From: Polytrichum commune
Taxonomy: Eukaryota > Streptophyta > Polytrichopsida > Polytrichales > Polytrichaceae
Direction: 5' to 3'
NCBI GenBank assembly: GCA_950295325.1
Contig: OX485806.1
Location: 3,224,001 to 3,288,000, forward strand
DNA length: 64,000 bases
The translations under genes were made by a program, and so were the position numbers. This document shows positions 1 to 11,783 of this stretch, one piece after another (the stretch's first letter is position 1; the number at the start of each line of letters is the position of its first letter). The notes beneath the pieces are model-generated. The model was not told where the DNA came from, made no database searches, and worked only from the letters and a program-made list of their open reading frames with translations.

Positions 1-60
1 CTCAATAGTCAACCTATATGACCATTTAATGAGCAGGAGAATCTTCACTTTAATTTTTTT
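1..60 (-). repeat. Inverted fragment of dispersed repeat E
   Basis: The reverse complement shares AAAGTGAAGATTCTC, GCTCAT and AATGGTCATA with 1855-1905, and more weakly with 33820-33860 and 63250-63600. The window begins inside this copy. Confidence 0.55.
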
Positions 61-534
61 TTGTAAACGATATCCATATGAACGCCAAAACTTACGAGGA
101 AAGTGGCTACTGCCTCCATTTGGATTCTGCTAACCATCTTATACTAGTCATGTGTTTCATATTTTACGAGAAGTGAGCTAGGGGGAGAAAAACTGAGCAT
201 TTACAAAGTCCCATGTACCTTATGAGACTATGAGTCACACTCGGGAATTCATCGCAACAGATTCAAAAGGGGAGGAAGGGGGAGGAAAGAAGAAAAAAAA
301 CCATATAAAACTGACGAGAAAGCGGCACTATGGTGCACAAAGTCATAGAAAGTACAGCTTCCTATTAAAGACTGGGGAGTGATATGATATGTCATCAAGC
401 AAATAATAGTCAAGCGTGGAGTGCAGAGAAGGATAGGACTTTACAGAGTCAAACGCTCTATTTGAAGACAGGTCGCTGCTGCCTTTGAAACCACGAGATC
501 ACACTCTGTCCGATTCTGACTCACGCTTTTAAAT

Positions 535-548
535 GAGAAGACGAAGAC

Positions 549-580
<32 letters not shown>

Positions 581-582
581 AC
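535..582. repeat. GAA/GGA purine tract
   Basis: An imperfect run of GAA, GAC and GGA triplets downstream of the MED26-like gene. All-purine strands like this can form triplex DNA. No gene is attached to it. Confidence 0.8.
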
Positions 583-886
583 CGGTCCTACATGAATGGG
601 AAATGTGGAAACTTGAAGTTGACGACGAGTAGGTAACCTATCTGATAGGTAACAAGGAGTAAGGTATTGTGGGTGTTATGCGGTTCGTTTTTCATGTTCT
701 CCAACTTCTACCGATTAGGCATACACAACAAATTAGTGTTGCGTTAGCAAAATCCACAATGAAGCATCAGTGATAATTGATTTGAAAATCGAACCTTTTT
801 TGATGTCCTTATGGTTGTCAAGAAAGTGCATGTTTGTTGATTCCCTAACTGAATTCACGGGTCTCCTCCTAATTGTGTTCACTATT

Positions 887-1247
887 GAGTATTTAGTGTC
901 AAATGGTATTTAATGTCACTGTGGTAACTTTTCGGATGACACTTCTTATGAGCAAGTGAACAAATATTGTCATGAATGACGGATGAGTTCGTCCATTGGC
1001 CATTCTCTTGTCACCAACTTGTGATAAAATATTGTCATGGATGATTGAGATGTGGATGAAAATTGACTTGGTGTAAGTGATAGTATTTGCAACGCTGTAA
1101 ATCTGTAATCCCCCAAAAAAAATTACTAAGGAATGACAAATAATGTTGGATTAGCATTTAGTGCTGGTGACACTGTACAGCAGTTTACAATTAGTATTGC
1201 GCAAGACAATTAATACTGGTGACACTAAATATCAAATTTAGTGTAGT
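887..1247 (+). mobile_element. MITE of family A, complete copy
   Basis: The right end is GACACTAAATATCAAATTTAGTGTAGT-like and the left end is the worn complement. Its interior matches 55830-56199 in reverse orientation and 10823-11783 after that copy's insertion is removed. Each terminus is itself palindromic (ACACTAAAT/ATTTAGTGT). No protein is encoded and the superfamily is unassigned. Confidence 0.7.
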
Positions 1248-1689
1248 CACTCAAGATTTGAAGGCATAATCCAATCTCTTTTAAACATCATGTGCCTTAA
1301 ACACACACCAATCTAATTACAGGTGTCCGATCAAGAAAAGTAACCAAATAAGATGCACATAGGTTAGATATGATACTGTACACGATTCCCATTCCCACAT
1401 CTGCCATTGTATGTATGAAAACGTGGGAGATGGGAGATGTGGAAACAAGGTGACGAGTGTATCATATCTACAAGGAACCTTTCTCCTTTCCTTGGCCAAA
1501 ATATCATTTTCTACAACAATCAGAGGATAGGGTCGGAGTTGGAACACGCACCCGAGTCTCCACATCCTGTAGTTGCCTGTGTGATCAGGACAATTACTGT
1601 ACCTGACAGGAGACAGGCGGCAGGTGAATTGGTTTTTTAAGGTTGAGTACATTACATTGTAGTGCTTGCTGTCCCTCGGTTCCAGACAT

Positions 1690-2000
1690 AGTGAGGTAGA
1701 TAAGCCTTAAATGGTTACTTTTTTTCCCGATCAGCCACTTCTCCTTGGATACGAAAACACGCGATCAGCACAAGATGAATAGCAAATCCAAGTCGAAGCC
1801 AAAGTCACTTTCCTCACTGTTTCCAGAGCTCATATGAATGAATATCTTTATTCACTATCAAAGTGAAGATTCTCGTGCTCATCTAATGGTCATAGAAGTC
1901 CCTTCCCAATCATGCTGATTACAGAGCTTAGAATGGTCACAATATTCTGAGCCCACAGTCCAATTTCATTTCAACACACACCAAACCACATACCTCTCAA
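1690..2000 (+). repeat. Dispersed repeat E, partial copy
   Basis: It aligns with 33650-33910 and 63440-63640 through CTTAA(A/G)TGGTTAC, GAGCTCATATGAAT, TATCAAAGTGA and AATGGTCATAGA. The family has no visible coding capacity and could be an LTR or untranslated part of a retroelement. Confidence 0.5.
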
Positions 2001-2639
2001 ATTTAGGTGTCGAGGCTAGTCTTGAATGAGGGTAGGTAGTATTTTTGTTGATAAAACTCAGGCTCCACATACAACTTCTTCTAGGGAGGTTCGACTGCTA
2101 GAATCAAGTCTTCTAAAAGAATGGTAGCACCTAGATAGGTTTCAGAGAGGATCGATGTTACTAGAGCTACAGCCAATAACACAAGAACGTACGGCAGTGA
2201 ATTATCTACAAGGTGACAGACAGTAAAGGACAACGATGACTGGACTCAACAAACGAAAAGGAATCAAAGTTTACAAACCCCCAAACTTCTCTCCAAATCT
2301 CTTGTCAGAGAGAAAATCGATCCAGGCCGTTTCCTTTTTTTTTATTGAGTACCCCCAACCAGCATAGGTCTTTTCCCTAGAAAGAGGGGGCAGGGCCGTA
2401 AAAATAGTCAGAACCTTGATGATGGAGTGTCATAAGGGGAGTGATGAACCTCCTGCCACCAAATGATCCCCTGCAAAAGTGTAATTTATCACAAACTTGA
2501 GCAGGGGATTGAAGTTAAAAACTTTGTTCAAAATTGTTTTCGAGGTGAGACGTGTGAAGCCACTGAGAATCAAACCCAAATGAGTGATTGAGCGTGATTT
2601 CAGAGTCAGTCCAGCTATCAATTATCAAACATTCAGTAA

Positions 2640-3049
2640 TTTGGGTCCTGAATGTATCAAACACCCTCGAGAGTGGTCAATGAACTGTGGATTATTGAAC
2701 CAACCAACCTACCACCCACTGACAGGTGGCCAACTGCAGTAGTGGGGGCCACCTGAAACTTCATGACATTGAAACAAATATATCTACGGTTGAGTTTCGT
2801 CTCTAAAATCTGGATGCAAGCTAAATGACATAGTATTCGCCTGAAGGTCTTGTTCAAAACGCTATGTACTTGCCCTCGTAGCTGTCCGGTGTGCTTTCCA
2901 CCGCAGCTCTTCCTCCTCACTCATCCTCCATTGCTTTCGAACATTGTCTGCTTACAAGTTCTGGCCGACAGCAACCACATATCGATCTGATAGCTGTGAA
3001 TTGCTGAGTAATTTACGGTACAAGCAGGCTACGCAGGCTCAATTTGCTC
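2640..3049 (-). other. Probable 3' untranslated region of the MED26-like gene
   Basis: This follows the TGA stop at 3050-3052 on the minus strand. I see no dispersed repeat here, in contrast to 1-2000. An AATAAT-like signal lies near 2690 on the minus strand and a canonical AATAAA at about 2341-2346, but the cleavage site cannot be fixed from sequence. Confidence 0.35.
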
Positions 3050-6000
3050 TCATCGCCGCATTTGTGGCCGCGGTCGATGTAAACCCCCTGGCCTGGAGGC
3101 TGCTTGAGTTAACTTTGCTCGGGCGGGCCCTCCTTTTGGGAGATCTGTCAAATCCATGACTTGCACAACCCGCTGCCTCTTTGCTGCAGAGCCAAATGAA
3201 CACCAGCCAGTTGGTATGTCAATGAAAAAGAAAGACCGCAAGAACTGGCAATCTCCATATATATATATACACTAACTGATTCAATAGGTAGTGCTTAAAT
3301 TTCAATAGAGAGCAACCTATTTCGTGAGATTCATTGAGGTCCACACTTATTTTAGCACCTCTTGGGATACCATGATGAGTTTGACCCTCAATGAACCCAT
3401 ATAGAATGTTCTCTATTGAAACCTCCACACCACCTCAAAGCAGGCACTGACAACTTGCCAAACATGGAAGGTGTGGTATGCAAAACAAGCAACTTCCGAG
3501 CAAAAGTCATGTTGAATTCAAGGATAACTCTACTTTACTCCATAAGTCAAGAATGCTGTTAACTTCTACAATTGCAGCAAAATAACACTCACCAGTCTCT
3601 ACTTGCTCATATCTTTCATGGAGTCTCCTCTTAGCTGCCTCAAGTCGTGCTGCTACACTAATATCTTGAGACTCTTGCAACTTCTGTGTTCCAACCAAAA
3701 GACAATCAGATAAGAGACCACAGGACAATGAAGCATAGACTATAGATAGATAGATAGATAGATCAGATCTTACTCTACACAAACCCAAAATCAGAGCAGA
3801 ATCAAAGTTCAGTAACTCTTACCCCATTCTCAGCCTTTGGCTTGTTGGCTTTAATCACCGGAGGCTTTGTTTCAAACTTCCTTACAGGGCCATTGCCATT
3901 GGTTTTAGGTGCCACGGTTCTATCCACAGGTCGTCCAGGTCCTGAGTTAACCCTGCTATTACCATTTGCTAATCTATCATTACCATTTGCTATATCAGTG
4001 GCTTTGCGACCATTCGATTGAATTTGCCTACCATCTCCCATACGAGACTCTACATGATGGCCATTTGAAGTTACAACCCTGCCTTTCGACTTTGGAGCAC
4101 GTGAATCGGGACTATTAGCTCTTGGTCCCCGGCTCTGTTGTTGCCGCTTATTTAATGAGGGATTCACTACTTCATCAGACACTCCATTAGATGATGGTGG
4201 GCTAGGTCCTGAACCAGCAGCTGCATACACAAATCACATCCAGTCAACTTGAGAAGGCTACTTCACATTTGCTACTATCATTCCATAAAAATCATCTAAA
4301 TTTAAGCCAATACCTTTCAGGGAATCTGGTCATAACCTTGGAATAAGGAATGTGAATTGCACAATTTGCAACACTCAGTAACAATGCCAAGTCACTTACA
4401 CAAATCGTCAAGATCGTCAAAAAAGTGGGACATTTCAATTGAAGCCGTTCGAGTAGATGCTAGAAGGCCACCAGGATCTAGTGGAGGAGAAGGTAATCCA
4501 TCCCCATCGTGATCCATATCTCTGGATGAGCCTGATCCTGATAAGAGATCAAAGAAACGCAATTCAGTTACAAGGGTGAAAAGGTAAGTTTTGCCTCAGA
4601 CTAGAACCACTTTTGAGACCTCCCACATCTTTTAACAAAGAATGGAACAGCTGAGTAAGAAAGCAAATGGCCAGTAGCAATTTCTGAATTGGAATTTAGA
4701 AAGCTTCATCTGCATATTTTAATCGAGTCTCAAACTCACCTGCCATTGCTGCCGCAGCAACATCCCCTGCACTCTTTACCCATTCATCCACCAAATCCTT
4801 CCAGCCTCTACAAAAAAAAACATGGCATTCCAATACATGAGACTCAAATTACCAAGATATCAATATCAACCACAGATATCCAAGAAACCTCAACCAGAGT
4901 GACTTAGGTTAAACATTCGGCAATTCTGGGAGGTCTTTGCATCTGGTTGCAAATGCCCAGTATAGACCACTTCAATTTTGTTCTATATAAAAGTCAGTTC
5001 CTTAAAGATGCCTTCATAATTCACTGTTTCTAGAAGAGATGTTTCTGTGTCTGTGAGGCAGTACTGTCATCAGAAGATTGTATGATTACCCAAAACAAAC
5101 AAAGGCGCCAAAGACCCTTGACCACAAGTAGGCTAAGTAGAAGAACTGAATCTCCATAATGCATATAAACACAAGCACATTGACCAGATGTTTATGGACA
5201 ACCAAGTAAAATCAAGGTCCTCAATCTCAGGCTTACCTCACTAACGCCTTGGCAAGTGAACTGACTCGCCTTGACTCATGCTTGCGCAGAGCATTCACTT
5301 CCTTGCCTATTTCAGTGGCCTGCAATTACCAATCCTCACACACATCAGGAAAACAACCCCAAACTGGACATGTTTCCAAAAGAATCATGGCAAAGAGATG
5401 ACAAACCTCATTTATTGAATGGCGTTTCAAAACAATAACCTTGCAGAAAACAAAAACCCTCCTCTCAAGTATGCCAGAGCCGAGCCATTACCAACTGGAA
5501 GATGATTTACCTTCAAGGTTTCCACTGATACATGCATTTCCTCCAATCTTTGCAATGCTGTTAAGATCTCATCCTCTTCCTGCATTCCAAGGGATCCTTT
5601 GCTTAAAATCCACACATTGTAAACTCCCTGACTCACAGGACTCCTTCATCACAGAACACAAGTCCCAAAGTGGACATTTACCCTAAAAAAAACCAATTGC
5701 AAGAAATGTCATATCCTGATCCCACCCAAGCCTGATCAAGGAGTCGCCCAAGTGATGATTTGATTCCTATATCTGACCTAATCACAAAAAGTGACCAACA
5801 TGCCACTCAGGTACCAGAATGCGTACTGTATGACTGGTAATACCAGGTCCAGCCACCGGTCACATTTATATAGGTAAACATGCTAAATTGATCACAAAAG
5901 TGTTCTGCAGATGGTCAGGTCATCATCAACCAACAAGTGACCTACCTCGGATATATCAGCAATGCTCTCCTTGATACTGTAAACCTCCTGCATTTGCCGA

Positions 6001-6362
6001 GATTCCGCCTCCATTGCATCAGTGAGAGCCTCGGCATCATCGTACAAATCTGCTGAAATCACTGGCCTATCCTCCTCATCACTCAGATCGTTTGTCACTC
6101 TCACATGGTCCTGGTCCACGTCATACTCGGGAGCTTCCACGATCTTATCATCTTCATTCTCCTCTTCGGCATGGTGACCAACTACTGGCAGACAGGCCTC
6201 CGCGAGCACAGAACGATGGGCGAACATCTTCTCCACAAACCCATCTCGTCGCAATCGAAGTTCATGAGGGAAATCCTCAGCAGCTACGTCCAAGGCATAA
6301 TCTATAACTGTCCATATATCAGTTCCTGCTCCATCAAAAAACTTGCGCCATCTGGAAGCCAT
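3050..6362 (-). CDS. MED26: MED26-like Mediator subunit with TFIIS N-terminal (LW) domain, eight exons
   Basis: I recognise this as the plant form of Mediator subunit 26, which acts in the nucleus in RNA polymerase II transcription; the LW domain is a docking fold shared with TFIIS and elongin A. Exons run 6362-5946, 5579-5511, 5319-5237, 4807-4740, 4537-4400, 4220-3823, 3683-3593 and 3183-3050. Every intron is GT-AG, the phases join cleanly and the product is 465 residues, a usual length for plant MED26. Residues 1-56 carry the plant N-terminal segment (MASRWRKFFDGAG). An acidic stretch follows at about 70-115. The helical LW domain covers about 125-212, with GWKDLVDEW near 191-199. SHFFDDLDDL lies near 248-257, then a Gly/Asn/Ser-rich linker. 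A basic coiled segment (AAKRRLHERYEQ) and the family signature VVQVMDLTDLPK (about 427-438) end in an Arg/Pro-rich tail. The ATG has A at -3 and G at +4, with an in-frame TAG just upstream. The paralogue letter (a, b or c) is not assigned. Confidence 0.93.
3300..3421. mobile_element. Foldback MITE-like element inside intron 7 of the MED26-like gene
   Basis: The ends are imperfect inverted repeats of about 43 bp, starting TTTCAATAGAGA on each strand and also sharing TTCATTGAGG. The loop is short, so an unspliced transcript could fold into a long hairpin. It lies wholly within the 409-bp last intron (3184-3592), away from the splice sites. No target duplication could be defined. Confidence 0.6.
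3742..3763. repeat. TAGA microsatellite in intron 6
   Basis: About five and a half copies of TAGA lie in the 139-bp intron between exons 6 and 7 of the MED26-like gene. The length is likely to vary between individuals. Confidence 0.9.
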
Positions 6363-7339
6363 TGTAGAATGATCCTCCTTCAACTAGTCCTAAATGACCT
6401 TGCCCGGAGGCTGCAAGGCCAACAACAACTACCCAAACCTTTTTGCGTTTTTCCCTCTGCCCTACAACAATTCAAGTTCAAATTGCAGTATATAGCTAGT
6501 CGTCACCATCACTGCCCCCCCCCCCCCAGCAGCAGCCACTGGCCCAAGAGAATCAATCGATCAACGCAGCTCCCACCAGTCTTGCTTCTTCACTTTGATC
6601 AATCAATTACCAATGTCCACAAGCACTCCACCCCTGTACGTAAACCACCAATGCTCTGTCAACAATATGAACTAACCTATACCATTCAATGTCTTTGAGT
6701 GCAAAGCTCCGAACAAAGATCCTGTGAATCAACCATGTGTTGATTTCAAGATGGCCACGACATTCTCACGCAAGGTATGCTGAGAACAAGGATGAAGAGA
6801 TCATCAGGATGTAAGAAGTCATACAATTTTGACTTCACTTTATCAAGTTCTTCCCCCGAGTATCAAGAAGTTCCCAGGCACCACCAATGCAAGGGTAACT
6901 TGATCGATATTGTGCAGGCAGAAGGGTGAAGGCCTAATTATGAGGGGATGCTATACCTTCTTCTCTAACGTTCGTGCCCATGACAATGGCATGCCACATT
7001 CATCGTGTGTGCACAGACACCGTCAAAGAGCTGAAAACAGACAGTCCTGCTCATACAAACCTGTGAACCCGAGATAGATGCATCATCATCGTTATCAATA
7101 GTTGCGTGTAATCTGATGCACCTCGGATGCTGCGAAATCATCAACAACAATGATGCAGCACCCCCCCAAGGTAAAGGACATCCTGTCACCGTCACCTAAC
7201 GCTTCTCAAAAGTCTTGATGGAGCATATTACATAGCGTCTGTAGTTAGCCAGCAAGATAGACTCTTGAGTGAAGTCAAATCGTATATCCTTCAAAGTACT
7301 GATCACTTAGAAGCCCAAATTGGCAACCAAATTTGAAGT
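6363..7339. other. Region upstream of the MED26-like start codon, no coding gene seen
   Basis: The open frames here are short and look random. The stretch holds a run of 13 C at 6515-6527. It is probably leader or a leader intron of the minus-strand gene; no mobile element was recognised. Confidence 0.4.
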
Positions 7340-7620
7340 TTGGCACACTTCAACCTACTACGCTAACTCCTGTAATCGCCATCCCTGAAGCTTTCATAAA
7401 AGTTGCCCGTTTCATCCTCTGAGTCTGTAGTGATGACCTTCCGAAGGCATAAGCATAAGCAACATCTCTGTCCGTCTGCCTGTCTGTCTGTGTGTGTGGC
7501 GCCGATAGAAAGAGCGCCTCCGCAAAGGGAGGTGAAGAGAAGTGAAGAGAGGGAAGGGTAGGAAAGGGAGAGAGAGAGTCTTAAGGGATGGATGGATGGA
7601 TGAAGAGACACCCTAAATTG
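7340..7620 (-). promoter_or_regulatory. Candidate 5' leader and core promoter region of the MED26-like gene
   Basis: Read on the minus strand, 7505-7600 is a run of CT-rich sequence of the Y-patch and 5'-leader type common at plant transcription starts. A possible acceptor (CTTGCAG) lies about 50 bases before the ATG on the minus strand, near 6413, so the leader may contain an intron covering most of 6415-7340. The donor is not clear. Confidence 0.3.
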
Positions 7621-7859
7621 AAAGTCGCTCGCTCGCTCGCATCAACCATCAACGGTGCAATTTCACATCCTCGCATCAGCATTGGAAGCGAAATCATCAA
7701 CCCTAACTCTTAACTCGATGTTAAGAAGAAGAAGAGGAAGAAGGCCCGCACCATGGAAAACCTCTAATTCAGTGCAATTAAAGGTACGCTTCGAGCCTCC
7801 CCTCGCTGTAAGTCTGTCTCCGGCAGACCGACCGACTCGATAAGGCAGAATTAGAATTC

Positions 7860-8500
7860 TCAACTCCCTCCACACATCAGCATATCACCATCACCATCAT
7901 CATCATAATCATACGCTCCGCAAGACTCCAACGGCTACCTTCGGAAACCGCGGTCCTCAACACCTACTACTCATCATCAACACAAACCTCCTCTCCCCTG
8001 TCGGTACCACCACACTTCTGCAGACAACACACAAGAAACCCGGTCAACTTTCCAGAAACATCCAACACCATCACTACAAGTCCCGAAACATCCACACCAC
8101 ATCATCAACCATGCTCCGACACTCAATACACCTCTTCTACACCACTCTACATACTCACACATCCCTCTGTCACCACTCCAAACCGATCTCTGATTCCATC
8201 TTCAATCCCACTCCCACCTACTTCGTCCCCAAACTCAATCAAACGCACAGAAACTCCACCAAGATCGCTACCCCGACCTTCTCCTTTCACGAACCCTAGC
8301 ACAAACCTCTCTCCCCAAACTCCACACCTCCAATTCCCCCCCGGACCACCGACGCCTAACACTCTCTCCACCGCCACTCAAACGCCCCCCCGCTTACAGA
8401 GACTCCAACTCCCGCAGACTGCCGCCAACTCCCGCCGGGCAACCTCGGACGCAATCTCACCTCCCTCGCAGACCCTAGCCATGAGAACCAAGGCCCACTA
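7860..8500 (+). other. C-skewed block, possible divergent transcript start
   Basis: The plus strand is very rich in C and poor in G for about 600 bases. In plants C over G on the sense strand marks sequence just after transcription starts. An ATG frame at 8111-8299 encodes 62 residues rich in Ser, Thr, His and Asn with only two acidic residues, as in organelle targeting peptides. No downstream exon was found before repeats begin near 8850. It may be the 5' remnant of a lost gene or a non-coding transcript. Confidence 0.3.
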
Positions 8501-8850
8501 CAGACTCCGTTGGAGGCGAAAAGCAGGTTCCCGCTCACCTGCGAGGATGGCGTGCAGGCGGGAATGGATTCAGGGGAAGTTGTGGGGGAGCTAGAGCGAC
8601 GGTCGCAGACATTGCAGGAAGATCATCGCCATCCCCATAGCCAACATCCTCACCACAACTCACTCACTTACTCAGAGGCGGGAATGGAATCCGTGTCGCA
8701 TTTGTGGTGTGTAGATGGAATGCAGATGGCGACGAGGAGTGGAGTTGAGTTGAGTTCACGCGGTGTTGCGAAGAAGGGCGAGTGAGTCCGCCGTTGGAAG
8801 AAAGCCTCCACGCATTCTTTCTTCCAAAGGTCGGCCCTCCTCAAGAATGA

Positions 8851-8890
8851 CCCCATCATGGCCCATCATGGCCCATCATGGCCCATCATG
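8851..8890. repeat. Tandem 10-bp repeat, four copies of (G/C)CCCATCATG
   Basis: Four adjoining 10-bp units end in CCCATCATG, and related CATCATGG and CCATCCC words continue to about 9075. A hairpin formed by GGGATGGCCCCC and its complement lies at about 8943-8991. Confidence 0.8.
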
Positions 8891-9218
8891 GTGCCACATC
8901 GGATGATGTGGCATGGGGTGTGATGGGGATGTATGATGGAATGGGATGGGATGGCCCCCGTTGTGTCACATCATGGGGGGGCCATCCCATCATGTATGTA
9001 CTTGCTGCCCCAGCCCCATGGGAGGGGCACATCCCATCCATCGAGTCAATGGGCATGATGGTGACCATCCATCCCATCGATTTGTTGGGCAAGTGACTGA
9101 CTAAAAGTAAGTTACCCCGTGCGTGACGAGGACGTACCATTGGTCCACCTGGTCCACTCAGGGAAGATATTTGATTCTTTTTTGGGTGCTTTCACCACCG
9201 AGTCATACACCGGCCTAC

Positions 9219-9378
9219 GGTATTTAGTGTCACTTACTATTTGGAGTTACGCTTTGCTAACGTTGTAAAGATGTCCATGTTATGTAGTGTCCAAACAACC
9301 CATTTTTTGCTTTTGTTAGTAGAAAAAGAGATCCATTAATGTAGACGTAATTTCAAATAGTGTGTGACATTAAATACC
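9219..9378. mobile_element. MITE of family B, 160 bp
   Basis: Terminal inverted repeats of about 35 bp begin GGTATTTA(G/A)TGTCAC and contain ACTATTTG(G/A)A(G/A)TTACG. Related units lie at 35999-36193, 38494-38658 and 47264-47443. Confidence 0.65.
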
Positions 9379-9574
9379 ATAAACAATGTAGTAATGGAGG
9401 GGTTATTGCATACAGGAGAATGCCCCCAAGGTGAGCTCGTTGGCAGAATCTGAGGGACCTAGTGCGAGGACATGACTCATGATAACTGCATGACCTGAGG
9501 AACATTCAATGCATGAAAATATTGAAAATGGAAGCCCGTATGGGGGTAAGAACATCTTGGGTGTGTCATGAATG

Positions 9575-9580
9575 GAGAGA

Positions 9581-9629
<49 letters not shown>
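9575..9629. repeat. GA dinucleotide microsatellite
   Basis: About 27 units of GA with one GGG interruption. The stretches on either side (9379-9574 and 9630-10047) hold nothing I recognise. Confidence 0.95.
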
Positions 9630-9631
<2 letters not shown>

Positions 9632-10050
9632 GGCGTGAATGATGGGCACTTCACCTTGATCATTGCTGCAAGTTCATATGTAAACCCAAAACGGTTTTAC
9701 TAAGCATGGCTATGGGCCAAGTGTTTCCCTTGCCCGAAAAAATTTAGGTACTCCATGCATATAATCAAACAAATATGAAGAAAGGAGAATATTAGAAGGT
9801 CTTTGCACACTCAATCCGCAGTCATATACATATTGATTTCATATGTTCTTAAGAATTATGTTTGAGACATTGAGATCTTAGGATGATGAAATTCTTAAAT
9901 TTTCGTATGGACCTAGAATGAACATTTTTATTTCCAATAAACTATCGGTGGACTATGATTGTGAAATATAGGCAAGGATTCGTTTTTCATAAATCTCATT
10001 CGTTTTTCTTTATCAACCCAACACGACTTTGGTGTTGGCAAGATGACTTA

Positions 10051-10495
10051 GGGGCGGTTTACACTATGGACCATGAAGTCGTCCCACGTAAGAGGCCTAT
10101 TTTGCGTGGGACGACTTCATGGGACGACTTCCATGGTCCGAGTTACTAAAATATTAGTTTTCATGGTTCATGGGCCCTTCACTAGATGTAAACCGAATGT
10201 GGACCATGAAGAATGACCATGCACCAAAAAGGCTTAAAACGGCATTTTTCTGACATGGGCCCTTGCTCTTTTTCCCGGACCACCTCTTTTGCTTGTCCCA
10301 ACGGAAAACCCGTTGGACCATGGCAGTGGATAGAGTAGGCTTAAAAAATAATATTTTGTGGACCTCAACCTCCGTGGTCACTCTGCCATTTTTTCCTTGG
10401 TGTAAACCCAAGTCGTCCCGGGACGACTTCAACGTCCAATCACATCGCTTAGACGGCCGTGGGACGACTTCATGGTCCATAGTGTAAACCGCCCC
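10051..10495. mobile_element. PIF/Harbinger-like MITE with TTA target duplication
   Basis: Nearly perfect terminal inverted repeats of about 38 bp begin GGGGCGGTTTACACTATGG. The element is 445 bp and is flanked by TTA at 10048-10050 and 10496-10498; three-base TWA duplications are the hallmark of PIF/Harbinger. A second, shorter hairpin built from GTGGGACGACTTCATGG sits just inside the left end. Two apparent reading frames here only read across the inverted repeats. Confidence 0.85.
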
Positions 10496-10822
10496 TTACA
10501 CGTCAAACCCTAATCAAGAGGACATGTTGGACTTTCAACGGTTCACAAGCAGTTTGAATGTGGGACCTTGTAATTTTAACTTCAAGTTGTATCACCGGAC
10601 CATCATCCTTGGAGTTGGATTCCATGTTTTCCATGGATGAATCGTTAAAATATGTAAAGAATCTTGAATGTGGATGAAATAGTTGATTTTGGGATGAATG
10701 TACATATGTTTCACTCAATGAATGATTTCTTCTCTAGTGTGAAGAGTTATGACATTGTTAGAGTTGTGAGAACCCAACTATTGGTTGCAACCATTTGCCT
10801 TCAAGAGTTGCAAGAGCAACGA

Positions 10823-11783
10823 ACTACACTAAATATTGCTTTTAGTGTAATAGGATATTTTATGTCATTGTAGTAACTTTTCTAATGACACTTCTTATGT
10901 CATAGATAATTGAGATCTAGATGAATTCATGCCAATCATTGAAGCATTGTTTGATATATTCCACATTCATGCAATTTTGTGATGAAATGTTGTGATGGAT
11001 GATGAAAATTTGGATGAAACTTAATTAGTAAGGGATAGTAGTTGGGCGCAAGCATGGTAAAGCGGACCCAAAAAGTGGTCCGGCATACCGAACCATCATT
11101 TTTTGGGTCAAAGGTCTAAAAGTAGTGGCAAAGTGTTGTTTAAATTGGGTTTTTTTTTCATGATGACCTTTATTGTTGTGCTAAATACTCAAATGTCGCA
11201 TATCAAGTTGAGATCTTCAAGACTTATCATTAAAAGTGATGCTCAAAAATGAATGACTAAATTTGACTTTGGACGTATATTTCATGACCTTAAATATTTT
11301 GCAGCTGAATTTTTTTTCAACATCCTCAAAATCATTGTCCACTTTATGAAAAACCCATCAATTTTATGTAATTGTATCATATTTGACAAAAAACAATTAA
11401 AGAGTTACTTGTTCAATATCACCTACTTGCACACCACTTGCACCGTCTTCTAAAATATGTAGACTTTTCTTGGAATTGTTTGACTTTGTTGATCAACATG
11501 TTTTTTAAATGTCGATGATTTTTTTTCTTCATTAAACTCAAAGTTAATGCATAGTTTTGAATCACTTTCATTTAAAACTAGGATCAAATCAAGCGTTGTC
11601 CACTTCACTCTGCTTGCACCCATTTGCAACATTGTAAACCTATGTTGTCCAAATTGTTTTACAAGAAACGACAAATAATGTCATGTTTTCATTTAGTGTT
11701 GGTGACGATACACACACAATTTACAATTAGTGTCGAGCAAGACAAATAGAATTGGTGACACTAAATACAATATTTAATGTAGT
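10823..11783 (+). mobile_element. MITE of family A, interrupted by a second element
   Basis: The ends are CTACACTAAATATTG and its complement near 11783. Flanks 10823-11043 and 11622-11783 align with the two halves of the uninterrupted copies at 887-1247 and 55830-56199; the break falls in the GATAGTA/TTTGCAAC region. Confidence 0.7.
11044..11621 (+). mobile_element. TIR element with GGGTGCAAGC ends, nested in a family A MITE
   Basis: The ends GGGCGCAAGCATGGTAAAG and CTTTACC-like/GCTTGCACCC are inverted repeats. The interior aligns in reverse orientation with 35375-35988, including a shared TTTTGGGTCAAAGG-like segment and the TATTCTAGAAGACGG-type core. No open frame resembles a transposase. 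Confidence 0.75.

Noticed and set aside
6092-6698. Plus-strand open frames of up to 197 codons
   Set aside because: They run antisense through exon 1 of the MED26-like gene and its leader. The minus-strand reading has conserved residues and correct splicing.
7363-7611. Minus-strand frame of 82 codons as an extra N-terminal exon
   Set aside because: CT-rich leader-like composition, and an in-frame TAG lies directly upstream of the MED26-like ATG.
9575-9629. Ser/Leu-rich frame across the GA repeat
   Set aside because: A dinucleotide microsatellite always gives such a frame; nothing else supports a gene.
10154-10487. Open frames of 74 and 108 codons on both strands
   Set aside because: They lie in the Harbinger-like MITE, and their shared MDHEVVPR/GRGTTSWSIV ends are just the terminal inverted repeats read through.
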